Source: Candidatus Staskawiczbacteria bacterium
GTDB taxonomy: Bacteria; Patescibacteriota; Minisyncoccia; Minisyncoccales; Staskawiczbacteraceae
Reading direction: 5' to 3'
Length of the DNA: 9,813 bases
Assembly (NCBI GenBank): GCA_943354455.1
Contig: CALRCB010000014.1
Location: 1-9,813 of the forward strand
Shown in pieces: positions 1 through 8,950 of the stretch. Position 1 is the stretch's first letter. Each line of letters opens with the position of its first letter. Under the pieces are notes generated by a model. The model was not told where the DNA came from, did not search any database, and saw only the letters and a program-made list of their open reading frames with translations. Made by a program: the position numbers and the translations under genes.

Positions 1-1254
1 AGAGCGTTTTTTCAACGCTACTTAAAAAATCCGTCTCTGCTTAATGAGCGCAAAGAAGCATTTTATAAAGCTGAAAAATTGATGGATGCGTTATATAAAG
101 AATATACCTATCAATCTATTGAGGGAATTTCGTGGGAAAAAGCAGTCCCTCTTATTATGCAGATTCGCGATCAAATCTGGGATCAAAATGCGGCAGTTTG
201 GTTTTCATTTTATTTTGACAAAGAATTGTGTTGGGAAGAATTACAAAAAGCCCATAATTCTCTTACCAGAAAAGAATTGGATGAATTATGGGAGAAGGGA
301 ACTCATTCTAATTTTATTTCATTCGATAAAGCGCAACTCCTTGATTTTTTACACGGCGTTATTGCAAAAGAAAATTCAGCCAGATTAGTAGAACGATGTC
401 AATATATTAGTGCTTCGTATTTTGATGTGAAATCACTCAAAGAAGTTCATGATATGTTACAAGATCGTTATTCGAAAATTACGACTATTGCACTAGCTGA
501 AGAAAAAATAAAAGAGGAGCAAAAAAATTTAGTTATCGCGCAGCAAGATTTACAATCTTGGTATCGAAATCTTCCGTCACATCAACAACTTCTTGTTGAT
601 TATTTGCAAACTATTATTGAGCTTCGGGATAGACGCAAAAATTATTTTTTCCGTGGTTTTACTATTATGTGGCGTATCACAGAAGAATTATTTAAATCTG
701 TTGACATCGCGCCGGAATATATTAAATATTATACAATAGCAGAATTAGAAAAAGGAAAAGCATATCTATCCGAACATGCTAAAGAATTAATGCAAAGAAA
801 AGCTAGTTTTGCGATGTTTATTGACGAAGATGGGAATACTGAAAAAGAATATATTGATTTTAAAAAAATTAAGGAACAAATTAACGATATATATCTGCAA
901 GAACAAACTAAAATAACGTCAAATCAAGTAAATGAAATTAGGGGTCAAATTGGTTGTGTTGGTAAAATACAGGGAAAAGTAAGAATTGTTATGAACGCCG
1001 CTTTAGCAGAAAATTTTGTGGAGGGGGAGATTTTGGTTGCCGGCATGACACGACCAGAATATGTTCCATTGATGAAAAAAGCAATTGCCATTATTACTGA
1101 TGAGGGTGGTATTACTTGCCATGCTGCGATTGTTTCTAGGGAGTTAAAAATTCCATGCATTATTGGCACAAAAATCGCCACGAAAGTCCTTAAAGATGGT
1201 GATTTAGTGGAAGTTGACGCGAATAACGGAGTGGTAAAAATTATAAATACATGA
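1..1254 (+). CDS. PEP-utilising enzyme, swivelling phosphohistidine-domain protein (5' end missing)
   Basis: This is the 3' part of a gene. The frame is open from base 1, so the start lies outside the window and the visible protein is 417 residues. The last ~95 residues form the mobile (swivelling) domain of PEP-utilising enzymes. The hallmark GGITCHAAIVSRE is present, with the phosphorylatable His at bases 1120-1122, followed by IPCIIGT and the closing DGDLVEVD. In PEP synthase and PPDK this His carries phosphate between an ATP-grasp domain and a PEP-binding barrel. Here the protein stops right after the His domain, so it has no C-terminal PEP-binding barrel. That order is closer to rifampin-phosphotransferase-like proteins than to PpsA. 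The preceding ~320 residues are charged and probably helical, and I do not recognise them. Any ATP-grasp domain would be upstream, so the substrate is unknown. The stop overlaps the next gene by 4 bases (ATGA), suggesting translational coupling. Confidence 0.85.
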   Translation, partial: RAFFQRYLKNPSLLNERKEAFYKAEKLMDALYKEYTYQSIEGISWEKAVPLIMQIRDQIWDQNAAVWFSFYFDKELCWEELQKAHNSLTRKELDELWEKGTHSNFISFDKAQLLDFLHGVIAKENSARLVERCQYISASYFDVKSLKEVHDMLQDRYSKITTIALAEEKIKEEQKNLVIAQQDLQSWYRNLPSHQQLLVDYLQTIIELRDRRKNYFFRGFTIMWRITEELFKSVDIAPEYIKYYTIAELEKGKAYLSEHAKELMQRKASFAMFIDEDGNTEKEYIDFKKIKEQINDIYLQEQTKITSNQVNEIRGQIGCVGKIQGKVRIVMNAALAENFVEGEILVAGMTRPEYVPLMKKAIAIITDEGGITCHAAIVSRELKIPCIIGTKIATKVLKDGDLVEVDANNGVVKIINT

Positions 1255-2405
1255 AAAAGATTAAAAATTTAGCCGAAGCTTCTGACAGAATAAAATTGGC
1301 CGTAAAAAATAACGAAAAAATTATTATTTACGGTGATTCGGACGCCGATGGAATTTGCTCAACCACTATTTTGCAGGAAGCCATAAAAAATCTAGGCGGC
1401 AGTGTGGAAATGGTTTTATTTCCCAATCGTGAAGATGATGGCTATGGCGTTAATAAACGTGCACTGGAATATTTAAAAACTGTTCCGCCGTGTCTTTTTA
1501 TTACCCTGGATTTGGGAATCAGCAATCAAGCTGCCGTGGATGTATTAAATGAATATGGCTTTAAAGTAATTATTGTTGATCACCATCAAATTTTAGATGG
1601 TATTCCTAATGCAGAAATTGTTATTGATCCGGCTCAAGCAGATGACCAGTCCGACTCCAGGCATTTAGCTAATGTAGGCATTACGTTTAAGTTGGCTGAA
1701 GAATTATTGGGCAGCGACATGTCGGCGCAATTGCGAAAAAGTTTTTTGGAGTTGGCGGCGCTGGCAACCATTTCAGATATGGTACCGCAAATTGGTGACA
1801 ATAAAATGTTTATTGAAGAGGGGCTAAGATCATTAAAACATACTTTTCGGCCCGGGCTTCGCGCATTTTTTGATATTTTAGGTGAAGGAGAAATAGTCTC
1901 GGGTGGATTTTATAAAATAATTCAGGCGTTAAATGCCGCCGAAAGTATTGATTTTAAAAATTCAGCTTTTGATTTGTTAATTGAATCTTCAAAAAATAAA
2001 GCGGAAGAATTGGCACAAGATTTAATTGCAAAGGTAAACTATAAACAACTGAAAATCCAGCAAATAGCCCAAGAAGTTGAGCGAAGAATTTCGCAAAAAA
2101 AAGACGAAGCAATTATTTTTGAAGGCGACCCGGCGTGGAAATTAACGTTGGCTGGGCCCGTAGCGTCTATTTTATATTCAAAATACCAAAAGCCGACCTT
2201 TATTTTTAAAAAAATGGATAACGAATCTGCGGGATCGGTAAGATCCACGAAAGAATTAAATTCGGTCGAAGCCATGAAAACCTGCAAAGATTTTTTGATT
2301 ACTTATGGCGGGCATCCTCAGGCATCAGGGTTTAGGATTAAGAATGAAGATTTGGCAAAGTTTGAGAAAAAATTAAAAGAGCATTTTAATAGTTTAAAAA
2401 ATTAA
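1251..2405 (+). CDS. Short RecJ-like DHH/DHHA1 phosphoesterase
   Basis: The product is a predicted cytoplasmic metal-dependent phosphoesterase of the DHH family, 384 residues. All catalytic motifs are visible: GDSDADG (Asp29, Asp31, Asp33), TLDLG (Asp87), the signature VDHH (Asp110-His111-His112), and ISDMVP (Asp176). These bind two Mn/Mg ions. The RecJ-type central NAAE (228-231) is present. The DHHA1 domain follows with AGSVRST (327-333) and YGGHPQASG, where Gly353-Gly354-His355 is the substrate-binding GGH. Bacterial RecJ, a 5'-3' single-strand exonuclease, is usually about 560-580 residues with a C-terminal OB fold; this protein ends after DHHA1. It could therefore be a compact RecJ or another exonuclease or oligonucleotide phosphodiesterase of the family. 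The ATG overlaps the upstream stop by 4 bases and has no Shine-Dalgarno site. The downstream RNase H gene follows without a gap. Confidence 0.88.
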   Translation: MKKIKNLAEASDRIKLAVKNNEKIIIYGDSDADGICSTTILQEAIKNLGGSVEMVLFPNREDDGYGVNKRALEYLKTVPPCLFITLDLGISNQAAVDVLNEYGFKVIIVDHHQILDGIPNAEIVIDPAQADDQSDSRHLANVGITFKLAEELLGSDMSAQLRKSFLELAALATISDMVPQIGDNKMFIEEGLRSLKHTFRPGLRAFFDILGEGEIVSGGFYKIIQALNAAESIDFKNSAFDLLIESSKNKAEELAQDLIAKVNYKQLKIQQIAQEVERRISQKKDEAIIFEGDPAWKLTLAGPVASILYSKYQKPTFIFKKMDNESAGSVRSTKELNSVEAMKTCKDFLITYGGHPQASGFRIKNEDLAKFEKKLKEHFNSLKN

Positions 2406-3008
2406 ATGGCTGCGAGAAAATATTACGCCTACATTATTGAAAACACTAAAAAGGGTATTGTTGATACTTGGGCGGAATGTCAAAAAATAGTTGCTGGCAA
2501 ACAAGCTCGGTTTAAAAGTTTTCAATCAAAAGAAACCGCGCAACTGTGGCTAGACGCAGGGGCGAATTATTCTTTAAAAACTATGGCGGTTGAACCGGGC
2601 ATATATTTTGATTCTGGTACCGGCGCGGGAAATGGGACTGAAATAAACGTAACTGATAATAAGGGCCAAAGTTTATTGCATAAAGTCCTTCCAAAAGAAG
2701 AAATAAATGCTAAAGGTCATCATTTTGCGCCTAAAGATTCTACTAATAATTTTGGGGAATTACTGGCCTGCAAATATGCTTTGCAAGTTGCTTTAAAAGA
2801 AAATATTGATAGTATATTTGGCGATAGTAAATTAGTAATTGAATATTGGTCTTTGGGGTATATTAAAAAAGAAGTTGGAGTGGAAACGGTTTTGTTGGCA
2901 GGCGAGGTAAAAAAACTACGTCAAGAATTTGAAAATAAAAAAGGGCGGATAATGTTAATTTCCGGCGGAGCCAATCCTGCGGACTTAGGATTTCATAGAG
3001 GTTCGTGA
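2406..3008 (+). CDS. Ribonuclease HI with N-terminal hybrid-binding (viroplasmin-like) domain
   Basis: The product predicted is an endonuclease that cuts RNA in RNA:DNA hybrids. Residues 5-50 (KYYAYI...TWAECQKIV...ARFKSF) match the hybrid-binding/viroplasmin domain, including the Trp at residue 22 used to grip hybrids. Residues 65-200 are the RNase H fold, with the four carboxylates in place: Asp69 in YFDSGTG, Glu118 in NNFGELL, Asp140 in FGDSKLVIEYW, and Asp193 in NPADLGFH. The length (200) and domain order match, from memory, the Bacillus halodurans RNase H1 type (about 196 residues). As in that protein, the last Asp lies a few residues from the C terminus, and the His-containing loop of E. 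coli RNase HI is not evident. The ATG directly abuts the TAA of the DHH gene, so the two are probably co-translated. Transcription likely ends at the palindrome 7 bases past the TGA stop. Confidence 0.9.
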   Translation: MAARKYYAYIIENTKKGIVDTWAECQKIVAGKQARFKSFQSKETAQLWLDAGANYSLKTMAVEPGIYFDSGTGAGNGTEINVTDNKGQSLLHKVLPKEEINAKGHHFAPKDSTNNFGELLACKYALQVALKENIDSIFGDSKLVIEYWSLGYIKKEVGVETVLLAGEVKKLRQEFENKKGRIMLISGGANPADLGFHRGS

Positions 3009-3015
3009 GGAAAAA

Positions 3016-3064
3016 CTAATACAACAAAAAACCGATGTCGACCATCGGTTTTTTGTTGTATTAG
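3016..3064. terminator. Bidirectional intrinsic terminator, perfect 22-bp inverted repeat
   Basis: Bases 3016-3037 and 3043-3064 are exact reverse complements around a 5-base loop (TCGAC). The GC-rich core CCGATG/CATCGG is flanked by six A on the left and six T on the right, so both strands give a hairpin followed by a U tract. It begins 7 bases after the RNase H gene and serves that plus-strand cluster. On the minus strand it closes rnpB. Its outer four bases (3061-3064) are also the distal bases of the rnpB P1 helix. Confidence 0.93.
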
Positions 3065-3405
3065 CAAGACTATAAGCCGAATTCTGTGTTATGTGATTAT
3101 CTATCTGGGCCACATATTACTATGTGGCTCTGGCGAACTACTTTTAACTGAAGAAAGATTATGAGATCCTTTTCAGCTTTGTTCTTGCGCCCAATAAGGA
3201 TTTAGCCGTTTCATATTTGCATTTCTGCAAACCTAGTCCTTGCGGACTCCTTAGCCTTTCGGCCTTGGCGTTACTGTTCGCACCTCGCACCTTACGGTGG
3301 ACGGCCGTTAGCCGCTATTATTTTACCAAGCACCATAATGGTACTCGGGAGTGTTCGGACTTTCCTCCCTCTACTTTCGTAAAGAGCAATCACGCATCTT
3401 GCTAA
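3061..3405 (-). ncRNA. rnpB: RNase P RNA (bacterial, class A-like)
   Basis: This is the catalytic RNA of RNase P, which trims 5' leaders from pre-tRNAs, about 345 nt against 377 in E. coli. Read on the minus strand, the universal GAGGAAAGTCC block (P4 5' side) lies at 3357-3367 and its partner ACAGAATTCGGCTTAT at 3072-3087. The two ends form a perfect 9-bp P1 helix (3397-3405 with 3061-3069). A P18 hairpin with a GUAA (GNRA) tetraloop is at 3110-3127, followed by a stretch resembling the E. coli sequence between P18 and P4. The L15 5' side reads GCGCAAGAACAAAG (near 3174-3189). Where E. coli has P16/P17, a single hairpin (CTGAA/TTCAG arms) is seen. The ends are set by P1 and the promoter and may be off by a few bases. 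It is the only gene on the minus strand and lies between two plus-strand clusters. Confidence 0.96.
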
Positions 3406-3414
3406 GACATCTAT

Positions 3415-3443
3415 ATCCTATCAGTTTTTTAGGTCATTGTCAA
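3415..3443 (-). promoter_or_regulatory. sigma-70-type promoter of rnpB
   Basis: On the minus strand a perfect -35 TTGACA (3438-3443) is followed by a 17-base spacer and a -10 TAGGAT (3415-3420). Transcription would begin about 6-9 bases downstream, close to the first base of the P1 helix near 3405-3408. This is the strongest promoter match in the window, as expected for an abundant stable RNA. Confidence 0.85.
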
Positions 3444-3481
3444 GTTTGTAAAATGCATTAAAAAAGCTTAACATATATTAG

Positions 3482-5107
3482 ATGAACTTACTCAACACTC
3501 AAACTAAAAGTATCAGCTTTGCCTCGCTTATTTTGGCGGGGTCTTATTTGTTATCGGCACTGTTGGGAATCTTTCGTGACCGCCTTTTAGCTGGTAGGTT
3601 TGGTTTGAGCAATGAACTGGACGCATATTACTCGGCGTTTACTATTCCCGATTTTATAGCATTGATTTTAATTTTTGGGGCCATTTCTGCCGCCATTATT
3701 CCTATATTTAATAGTTATTTGGTTCGATCAAAAGATGAAGCGTGGCATTACATTAATAACTTACTGAATATTTTTCTGTCGTTTTTAATTGTCGCTTCAT
3801 TAATATCAATTATTTTTGCCCCGCTATTAATCCATTTGATTGCTCCCGGGTTTTCGCCTGAGAAAAAAGAAATGACCGTAATGTTAATGCGGATTATGTT
3901 TTTAAGCCCCATTATCTTGGGTACCAGCTCAATTATTAGTGGTATTTTGCAAGTATTTCACCGGTTTTTGGTAACTGCACTGGCTCCCATCATGTATAAT
4001 GTGGGAATTATTATTGGCATTTTATTTTTTGTACCAAAATTCGGATTAGTTGGTTTGGCTTTTGGTGTAGTGTTTGGAGCATTGCTTCATTTATTAATTC
4101 AAATTCCGGCCTTTTTGCATTCTGGTTTTAAATATCGGCCGGTATTTGATTTAAAAAGTCCGGGAATTAAGAAAACTTTCAAATTAATGTTGCCAAGGTC
4201 TCTGGGTCTTGGCGCCGGCCAGTTAAATACCATAACCGTTACTGCTATTGCTTCCACATTAATGTCAGGGTCCATAGCCGTTTTTACAGTGGCTCATAAT
4301 TTATCTTCGTTGTTGATTAATGCCATTGCGGCTTCACTTTCAACGGTTATTTTTCCGGCAATGTCAAAAGCTTTTTCCAGAGAAGATATACATGACTTTA
4401 AGCGTAAATTTAACAGCGCATTTTCCCAGATATTATTTTTAAGCATTCCTATTAGTATTGAGATCTTTTTACTAAGAGCCCAGATCATCAGGGTTTTTTA
4501 TGGAACCGGAAAAGTTACCTGGATGGATACGCGTCTGGCCGCCGCCTGTCTTGGAATTTTTAGCTTGGGGTTGTTTGCCCAAGGGTTAATTTTCCTTTTA
4601 TCAAAAACATTTTACGCCGCCCATAACACAAAAATTCCGGCCATTATCAGTGGGGCAACGGTGGCGTTTAACATTTCAATGAGCTTTCTTTTCATTTGGC
4701 TTTTAAGCTTTACCAATGCGTTTTCAGATTTTTTACACGTTATTTTAAAAATGCAAACGGTCCAAAATATCAGCGTAGTGGGTTTGGCGCTGGCGTTTAC
4801 CATCACCGCCATTTGCGAGGCACTACTGTTATTATTTTTTGTCCACAAAAAATTACGCATTTTTCACCTTAGCCAAGTTGCCAAGTCCCTTTATAAAATT
4901 ATTATTTCTGGTAGTGTAATGGGAGTTGTAATATTACTGATCCGCAATGGCCTGGTGTATTATAATATCGTAAATTTACAAACCACCTTGGGAGTATTTT
5001 TGCAGTTAATATTATCGGCACTCGCCGGATTAATTTGTTATATTATCATCGCTTTCATGTTAAAAACCGAAGAACTAACAAAGATTAAGGGGTTGTTTAA
5101 AAAATAA
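3482..5107 (+). CDS. murJ: MurJ/MviN-family lipid II flippase
   Basis: This is a polytopic inner-membrane protein of 541 residues (E. coli MurJ is about 511) in the MOP exporter superfamily, predicted to flip the peptidoglycan precursor lipid II outward. The sequence is mostly hydrophobic helices, about 14 expected for the family, split by short charged loops. The N-terminal family signature is clear: LLGIFRDRLLAGRFG (27-41) and LDAYYSAFTIPDFI (46-59). Further matches are APGF (121-124), the central LPRSLGL (237-243) and KTFYAAHNTKIPA (375-387). Some arginines found essential in E. coli MurJ appear absent (see findings). The ATG at 3482 has no Shine-Dalgarno site. A weak -10 (TAAAAT, 3449-3454) without a good -35 is the only promoter hint, in the 76-base gap that also holds the rnpB promoter. 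The TAA stop directly abuts the lepA ATG. Confidence 0.92.
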   Translation: MNLLNTQTKSISFASLILAGSYLLSALLGIFRDRLLAGRFGLSNELDAYYSAFTIPDFIALILIFGAISAAIIPIFNSYLVRSKDEAWHYINNLLNIFLSFLIVASLISIIFAPLLIHLIAPGFSPEKKEMTVMLMRIMFLSPIILGTSSIISGILQVFHRFLVTALAPIMYNVGIIIGILFFVPKFGLVGLAFGVVFGALLHLLIQIPAFLHSGFKYRPVFDLKSPGIKKTFKLMLPRSLGLGAGQLNTITVTAIASTLMSGSIAVFTVAHNLSSLLINAIAASLSTVIFPAMSKAFSREDIHDFKRKFNSAFSQILFLSIPISIEIFLLRAQIIRVFYGTGKVTWMDTRLAAACLGIFSLGLFAQGLIFLLSKTFYAAHNTKIPAIISGATVAFNISMSFLFIWLLSFTNAFSDFLHVILKMQTVQNISVVGLALAFTITAICEALLLLFFVHKKLRIFHLSQVAKSLYKIIISGSVMGVVILLIRNGLVYYNIVNLQTTLGVFLQLILSALAGLICYIIIAFMLKTEELTKIKGLFKK

Positions 5108-6919
<1,812 letters not shown>

Positions 6920-6920
6920 T

Positions 6921-8162
6921 ATGCAAAATATATATGATGTTGTGGTAATTGGCGGGGGGCCGGCGGGGATGATGTCGGCCGGCAGGGCGGCTGAGAATGG
7001 GCGATCTGTTTTGTTGTTGGAAAAAAATCCGGGCCTTGGTAAAAAATTATTAATTACCGGCGGAGGCAGGTGCAATGTAACTAATAATAAAACAGAAGTC
7101 CGCGCCATGCTTTCAAAATATAAAGGAAATGATCAGTTCCTTTTTTCTGCGTTTGCGCAATTTAGCGCGAAAGATACTTTAGAATTTTTTAATTCGCGTG
7201 GATTGGAAACTAAAGAAGAAAACGAGGGGCGAATTTTTCCGGTAACTGACAGCGCCAAATCAGTCTTTGATGTGCTGGTAAAATATATGCGCGAAGGAAA
7301 AGTTGAGGTGCAAACTGGCGTTGAAGTGGCCGAGCTTTCGGTTGATACGAAAACAAAAAATATTGTAATTAAAAATAAAAACGGCGGCGATATTATCGCC
7401 GCCTCGTGTATCTTGGCTACCGGTGGAATTTCCCGGCCTGAAACCGGTTCAACGGGAGAAGGCTTTAATTGGCTTAAAAACCTTGGCCACACCATTATTG
7501 AAAATGATTTTGCCTTGGTTCCGGTTGCGCTGTCTGACACCTGGGCAAAAAAGCTAGGCGGAGTAACGTTAAAGGATGTAAAATTGACCACGTTTCAAAA
7601 TAATCAAAAGCAGGCCATGAACAAAGGCAGTATGATGTTTACCCATTTTGGCATGACCGGGCCGTTGGTGTTGAACATGAGTAAAGAAATTGGGGAACTG
7701 TTAAAATATGGCCAGGTAACCGCAGAGCTTGATTTGTTTCCATCGCAAGACGCCGGAGCTTTTAAAAAACAACTCCAGGAATTATTAGCTGGTGAGCCCA
7801 ACAAAAAAATTAAAAATGTGTTAAGTGACATTGTGTCTTCGGCATTGACTGACGCGCTCCTAAAAATTGCTGACATTAATGGCGATACAAAAAATAATTT
7901 GGTCAGTGCTGATGCCCGTAAAAAACTGGCGCTTTTGGTAAAAGCAATTCCGTTAAATATTTCTCATTTACTTGGGGCAGATAAAGCAGTGGTTTCATCT
8001 GGCGGAGTGGCGTTGCCGGAAGTGAATTTTAAAACTATGCAGTCTCGCAAAATTCCTAATTTATATTTAGTAGGCGATGTGTTAAACATTGACCGGCCAT
8101 CAGGCGGTTACAGTTTACAACTTTGTTGGACCACGGGTTTTGTGGCGGGGAATAGTGTTTAA
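6921..8162 (+). CDS. HI0933/YhiN-family FAD-dependent oxidoreductase
   Basis: This is a predicted cytoplasmic flavoprotein of 413 residues, a usual length for the family. The N-terminal Rossmann dinucleotide-binding motif is VVVIGGGPAG (7-16), with the acidic residue that contacts the FAD ribose at Glu34. It is followed by the family signature GKKLLITGGGRCNVTN (40-55). ATGGISRPETGSTGEG (166-181) and THFGMTGP (241-248) are further family motifs. The C terminus carries the second FAD-contact segment NLYLVGDVLNIDRPSGGY and the closing LQLCWTTGFVAG. One clostridial relative (BaiN) reduces bile-acid intermediates, but the cellular role in most bacteria is unknown and that activity should not be transferred here. 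The ATG lies 1 base past the lepA stop with a weak AGGT about 7 bases upstream. The HAD phosphatase gene follows 15 bases after the stop. Confidence 0.92.
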   Translation: MQNIYDVVVIGGGPAGMMSAGRAAENGRSVLLLEKNPGLGKKLLITGGGRCNVTNNKTEVRAMLSKYKGNDQFLFSAFAQFSAKDTLEFFNSRGLETKEENEGRIFPVTDSAKSVFDVLVKYMREGKVEVQTGVEVAELSVDTKTKNIVIKNKNGGDIIAASCILATGGISRPETGSTGEGFNWLKNLGHTIIENDFALVPVALSDTWAKKLGGVTLKDVKLTTFQNNQKQAMNKGSMMFTHFGMTGPLVLNMSKEIGELLKYGQVTAELDLFPSQDAGAFKKQLQELLAGEPNKKIKNVLSDIVSSALTDALLKIADINGDTKNNLVSADARKKLALLVKAIPLNISHLLGADKAVVSSGGVALPEVNFKTMQSRKIPNLYLVGDVLNIDRPSGGYSLQLCWTTGFVAGNSV

Positions 8163-8177
8163 TAGTAATATAGAAGT

Positions 8178-8864
8178 ATGCAACAGAAAGTAGCTATTTT
8201 TGATATTGACGGGACTATTTTCAGGTCTAGCCTGTTAATTGAAGTAACAGATGCTTTAATTGCGGAGGGTTTGTTTCCAGAAAGTATAAAAAAAGTGTAT
8301 GCACAGTCTTATAAAAATTGGCATAACCGAAAAGATTCGTACGAAAAATATATTGGTGACGTGGTACGCGCATTTGATAAAAATTTAGTAAAAATTAGTC
8401 AGAAAGATTTTGCCCGTGTGGCCAAAAAAGTAGTGGCCCTTAAAAAAAATAAAGTGTACCGATATACTCGTGATTTGGTAAAAGAGTTAAAGGGAAGGGG
8501 ATATTTTATGCTGGCCATTTCCCATTCACCGCGTGAATTGGTGTTTCAATTTGCCAAAAACTTGGGGTTTGATAAAGTCTACGGCCGGGTTCATGAAGTT
8601 AATCAGCAAGGCAAATTCACTGGCAAAACTTTATACTTAGACCAAATTAATAATAAGGCCGTTATTTTACAACGAGCTATCGAGGCGGAAAATTTAACTT
8701 TAAAAGGGTCAGTGGCCGTGGGTGATTCTGATGGCGATATTCCAATGCTAAGTATTGTTGACAGGCCAATCTGTTTCAATCCAAATTCTAAATTGCACGA
8801 AAAGGCGAAGAAGGAGGGTTGGAAGGTAGTAGTCGAAAGAAAAGATGTTATATATTTGTTGTAA
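8178..8864 (+). CDS. HAD-IB family phosphatase (PSPase-like)
   Basis: This is a predicted soluble HAD-superfamily hydrolase of 228 residues, complete. Motif I is FDIDGT (8-13), with nucleophile Asp9 and acid/base Asp11. Motif II is the Ser in ISHSPRE. Motif IV is VGDSDGDIPML, whose aspartates hold Mg. The ending PICFNPNSKLHEKAKKEGW is the typical tail of the HAD-IB/phosphoserine-phosphatase-like group (PF12710). A helical cap lies between motifs I and II (about residues 15-95). The substrate cannot be read from sequence: phosphoserine phosphatase and lipid-phosphate phosphatases share this pattern. It is the last gene of the murJ-lepA-flavoprotein cluster, with a 15-base gap before it and an intrinsic terminator 64 bases after its stop. 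No strong Shine-Dalgarno site precedes the ATG. Confidence 0.88.
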   Translation: MQQKVAIFDIDGTIFRSSLLIEVTDALIAEGLFPESIKKVYAQSYKNWHNRKDSYEKYIGDVVRAFDKNLVKISQKDFARVAKKVVALKKNKVYRYTRDLVKELKGRGYFMLAISHSPRELVFQFAKNLGFDKVYGRVHEVNQQGKFTGKTLYLDQINNKAVILQRAIEAENLTLKGSVAVGDSDGDIPMLSIVDRPICFNPNSKLHEKAKKEGWKVVVERKDVIYLL

Positions 8865-8914
8865 AAGAGGGATGGCTTTGTCCCACCGAAGCTTTAACGA
8901 AGGGGGATGTCTTA
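8865..8914. repeat. Imperfect direct repeats around a degenerate palindrome
   Basis: Two 15-base units, AAGAGGGATGGCTTT (8865-8879) and AAGGGGGATGTCTTA (8900-8914), match at 12 of 15 positions and are 35 bases apart. Between and overlapping them, TCCCACC (8881-8887) can pair with GGGGGA (8902-8907), leaving A8885 bulged, around the loop core GAAGCTTTAACGAA. TCCC could instead pair with the first GGGA (8869-8872), so two exclusive folds exist. I recall CCACC-GAAGCTTTAGCGAA-GGTGG-like palindromes scattered in intergenic regions of candidate-phyla genomes; that match is from memory and was not searched. Confidence 0.55.
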
Positions 8915-8927
8915 ATCGTCTGAGAAG

Positions 8928-8950
8928 AAAGCACCTTTCGAGGTGTTTTT
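8928..8950 (+). terminator. Intrinsic terminator after the murJ-HAD gene cluster
   Basis: The stem AAAGCACCT/AGGTGTTTT has nine pairs, one of them G-U, closes on a TTCG loop (8937-8940) and runs straight into TTTTT (8946-8950). It is 64 bases past the HAD stop and fits the end of the plus-strand transcription unit that starts at murJ. The A-rich left arm could also allow some termination on the other strand, but no gene there needs it. Confidence 0.75.

Noticed and set aside
79..84. TTG or ATG as the start of the first gene
   Set aside because: The same frame is open to base 1 with plausible protein sequence (RAFFQRYLKNPSLL), so these are internal codons.
86..388. Plus-strand 100-codon frame near the left edge
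   Set aside because: It lies fully inside the PEP-utilising protein in another frame and shows no family features.
3217..3405. Plus-strand 62-codon frame opposite rnpB
   Set aside because: It is the antisense of the conserved RNase P RNA core; its openness follows from RNA sequence constraints and it has no protein-family likeness.
7133..7591. Minus-strand 152-codon frame inside the flavoprotein gene
   Set aside because: It is a shadow of a well-supported FAD oxidoreductase frame, has no recognisable motif and low-complexity Ser/Thr-rich composition.
7604..7876. Minus-strand 90-codon frame inside the flavoprotein gene
   Set aside because: It lies opposite conserved family motifs such as THFGMTGP and has no own signal for expression.
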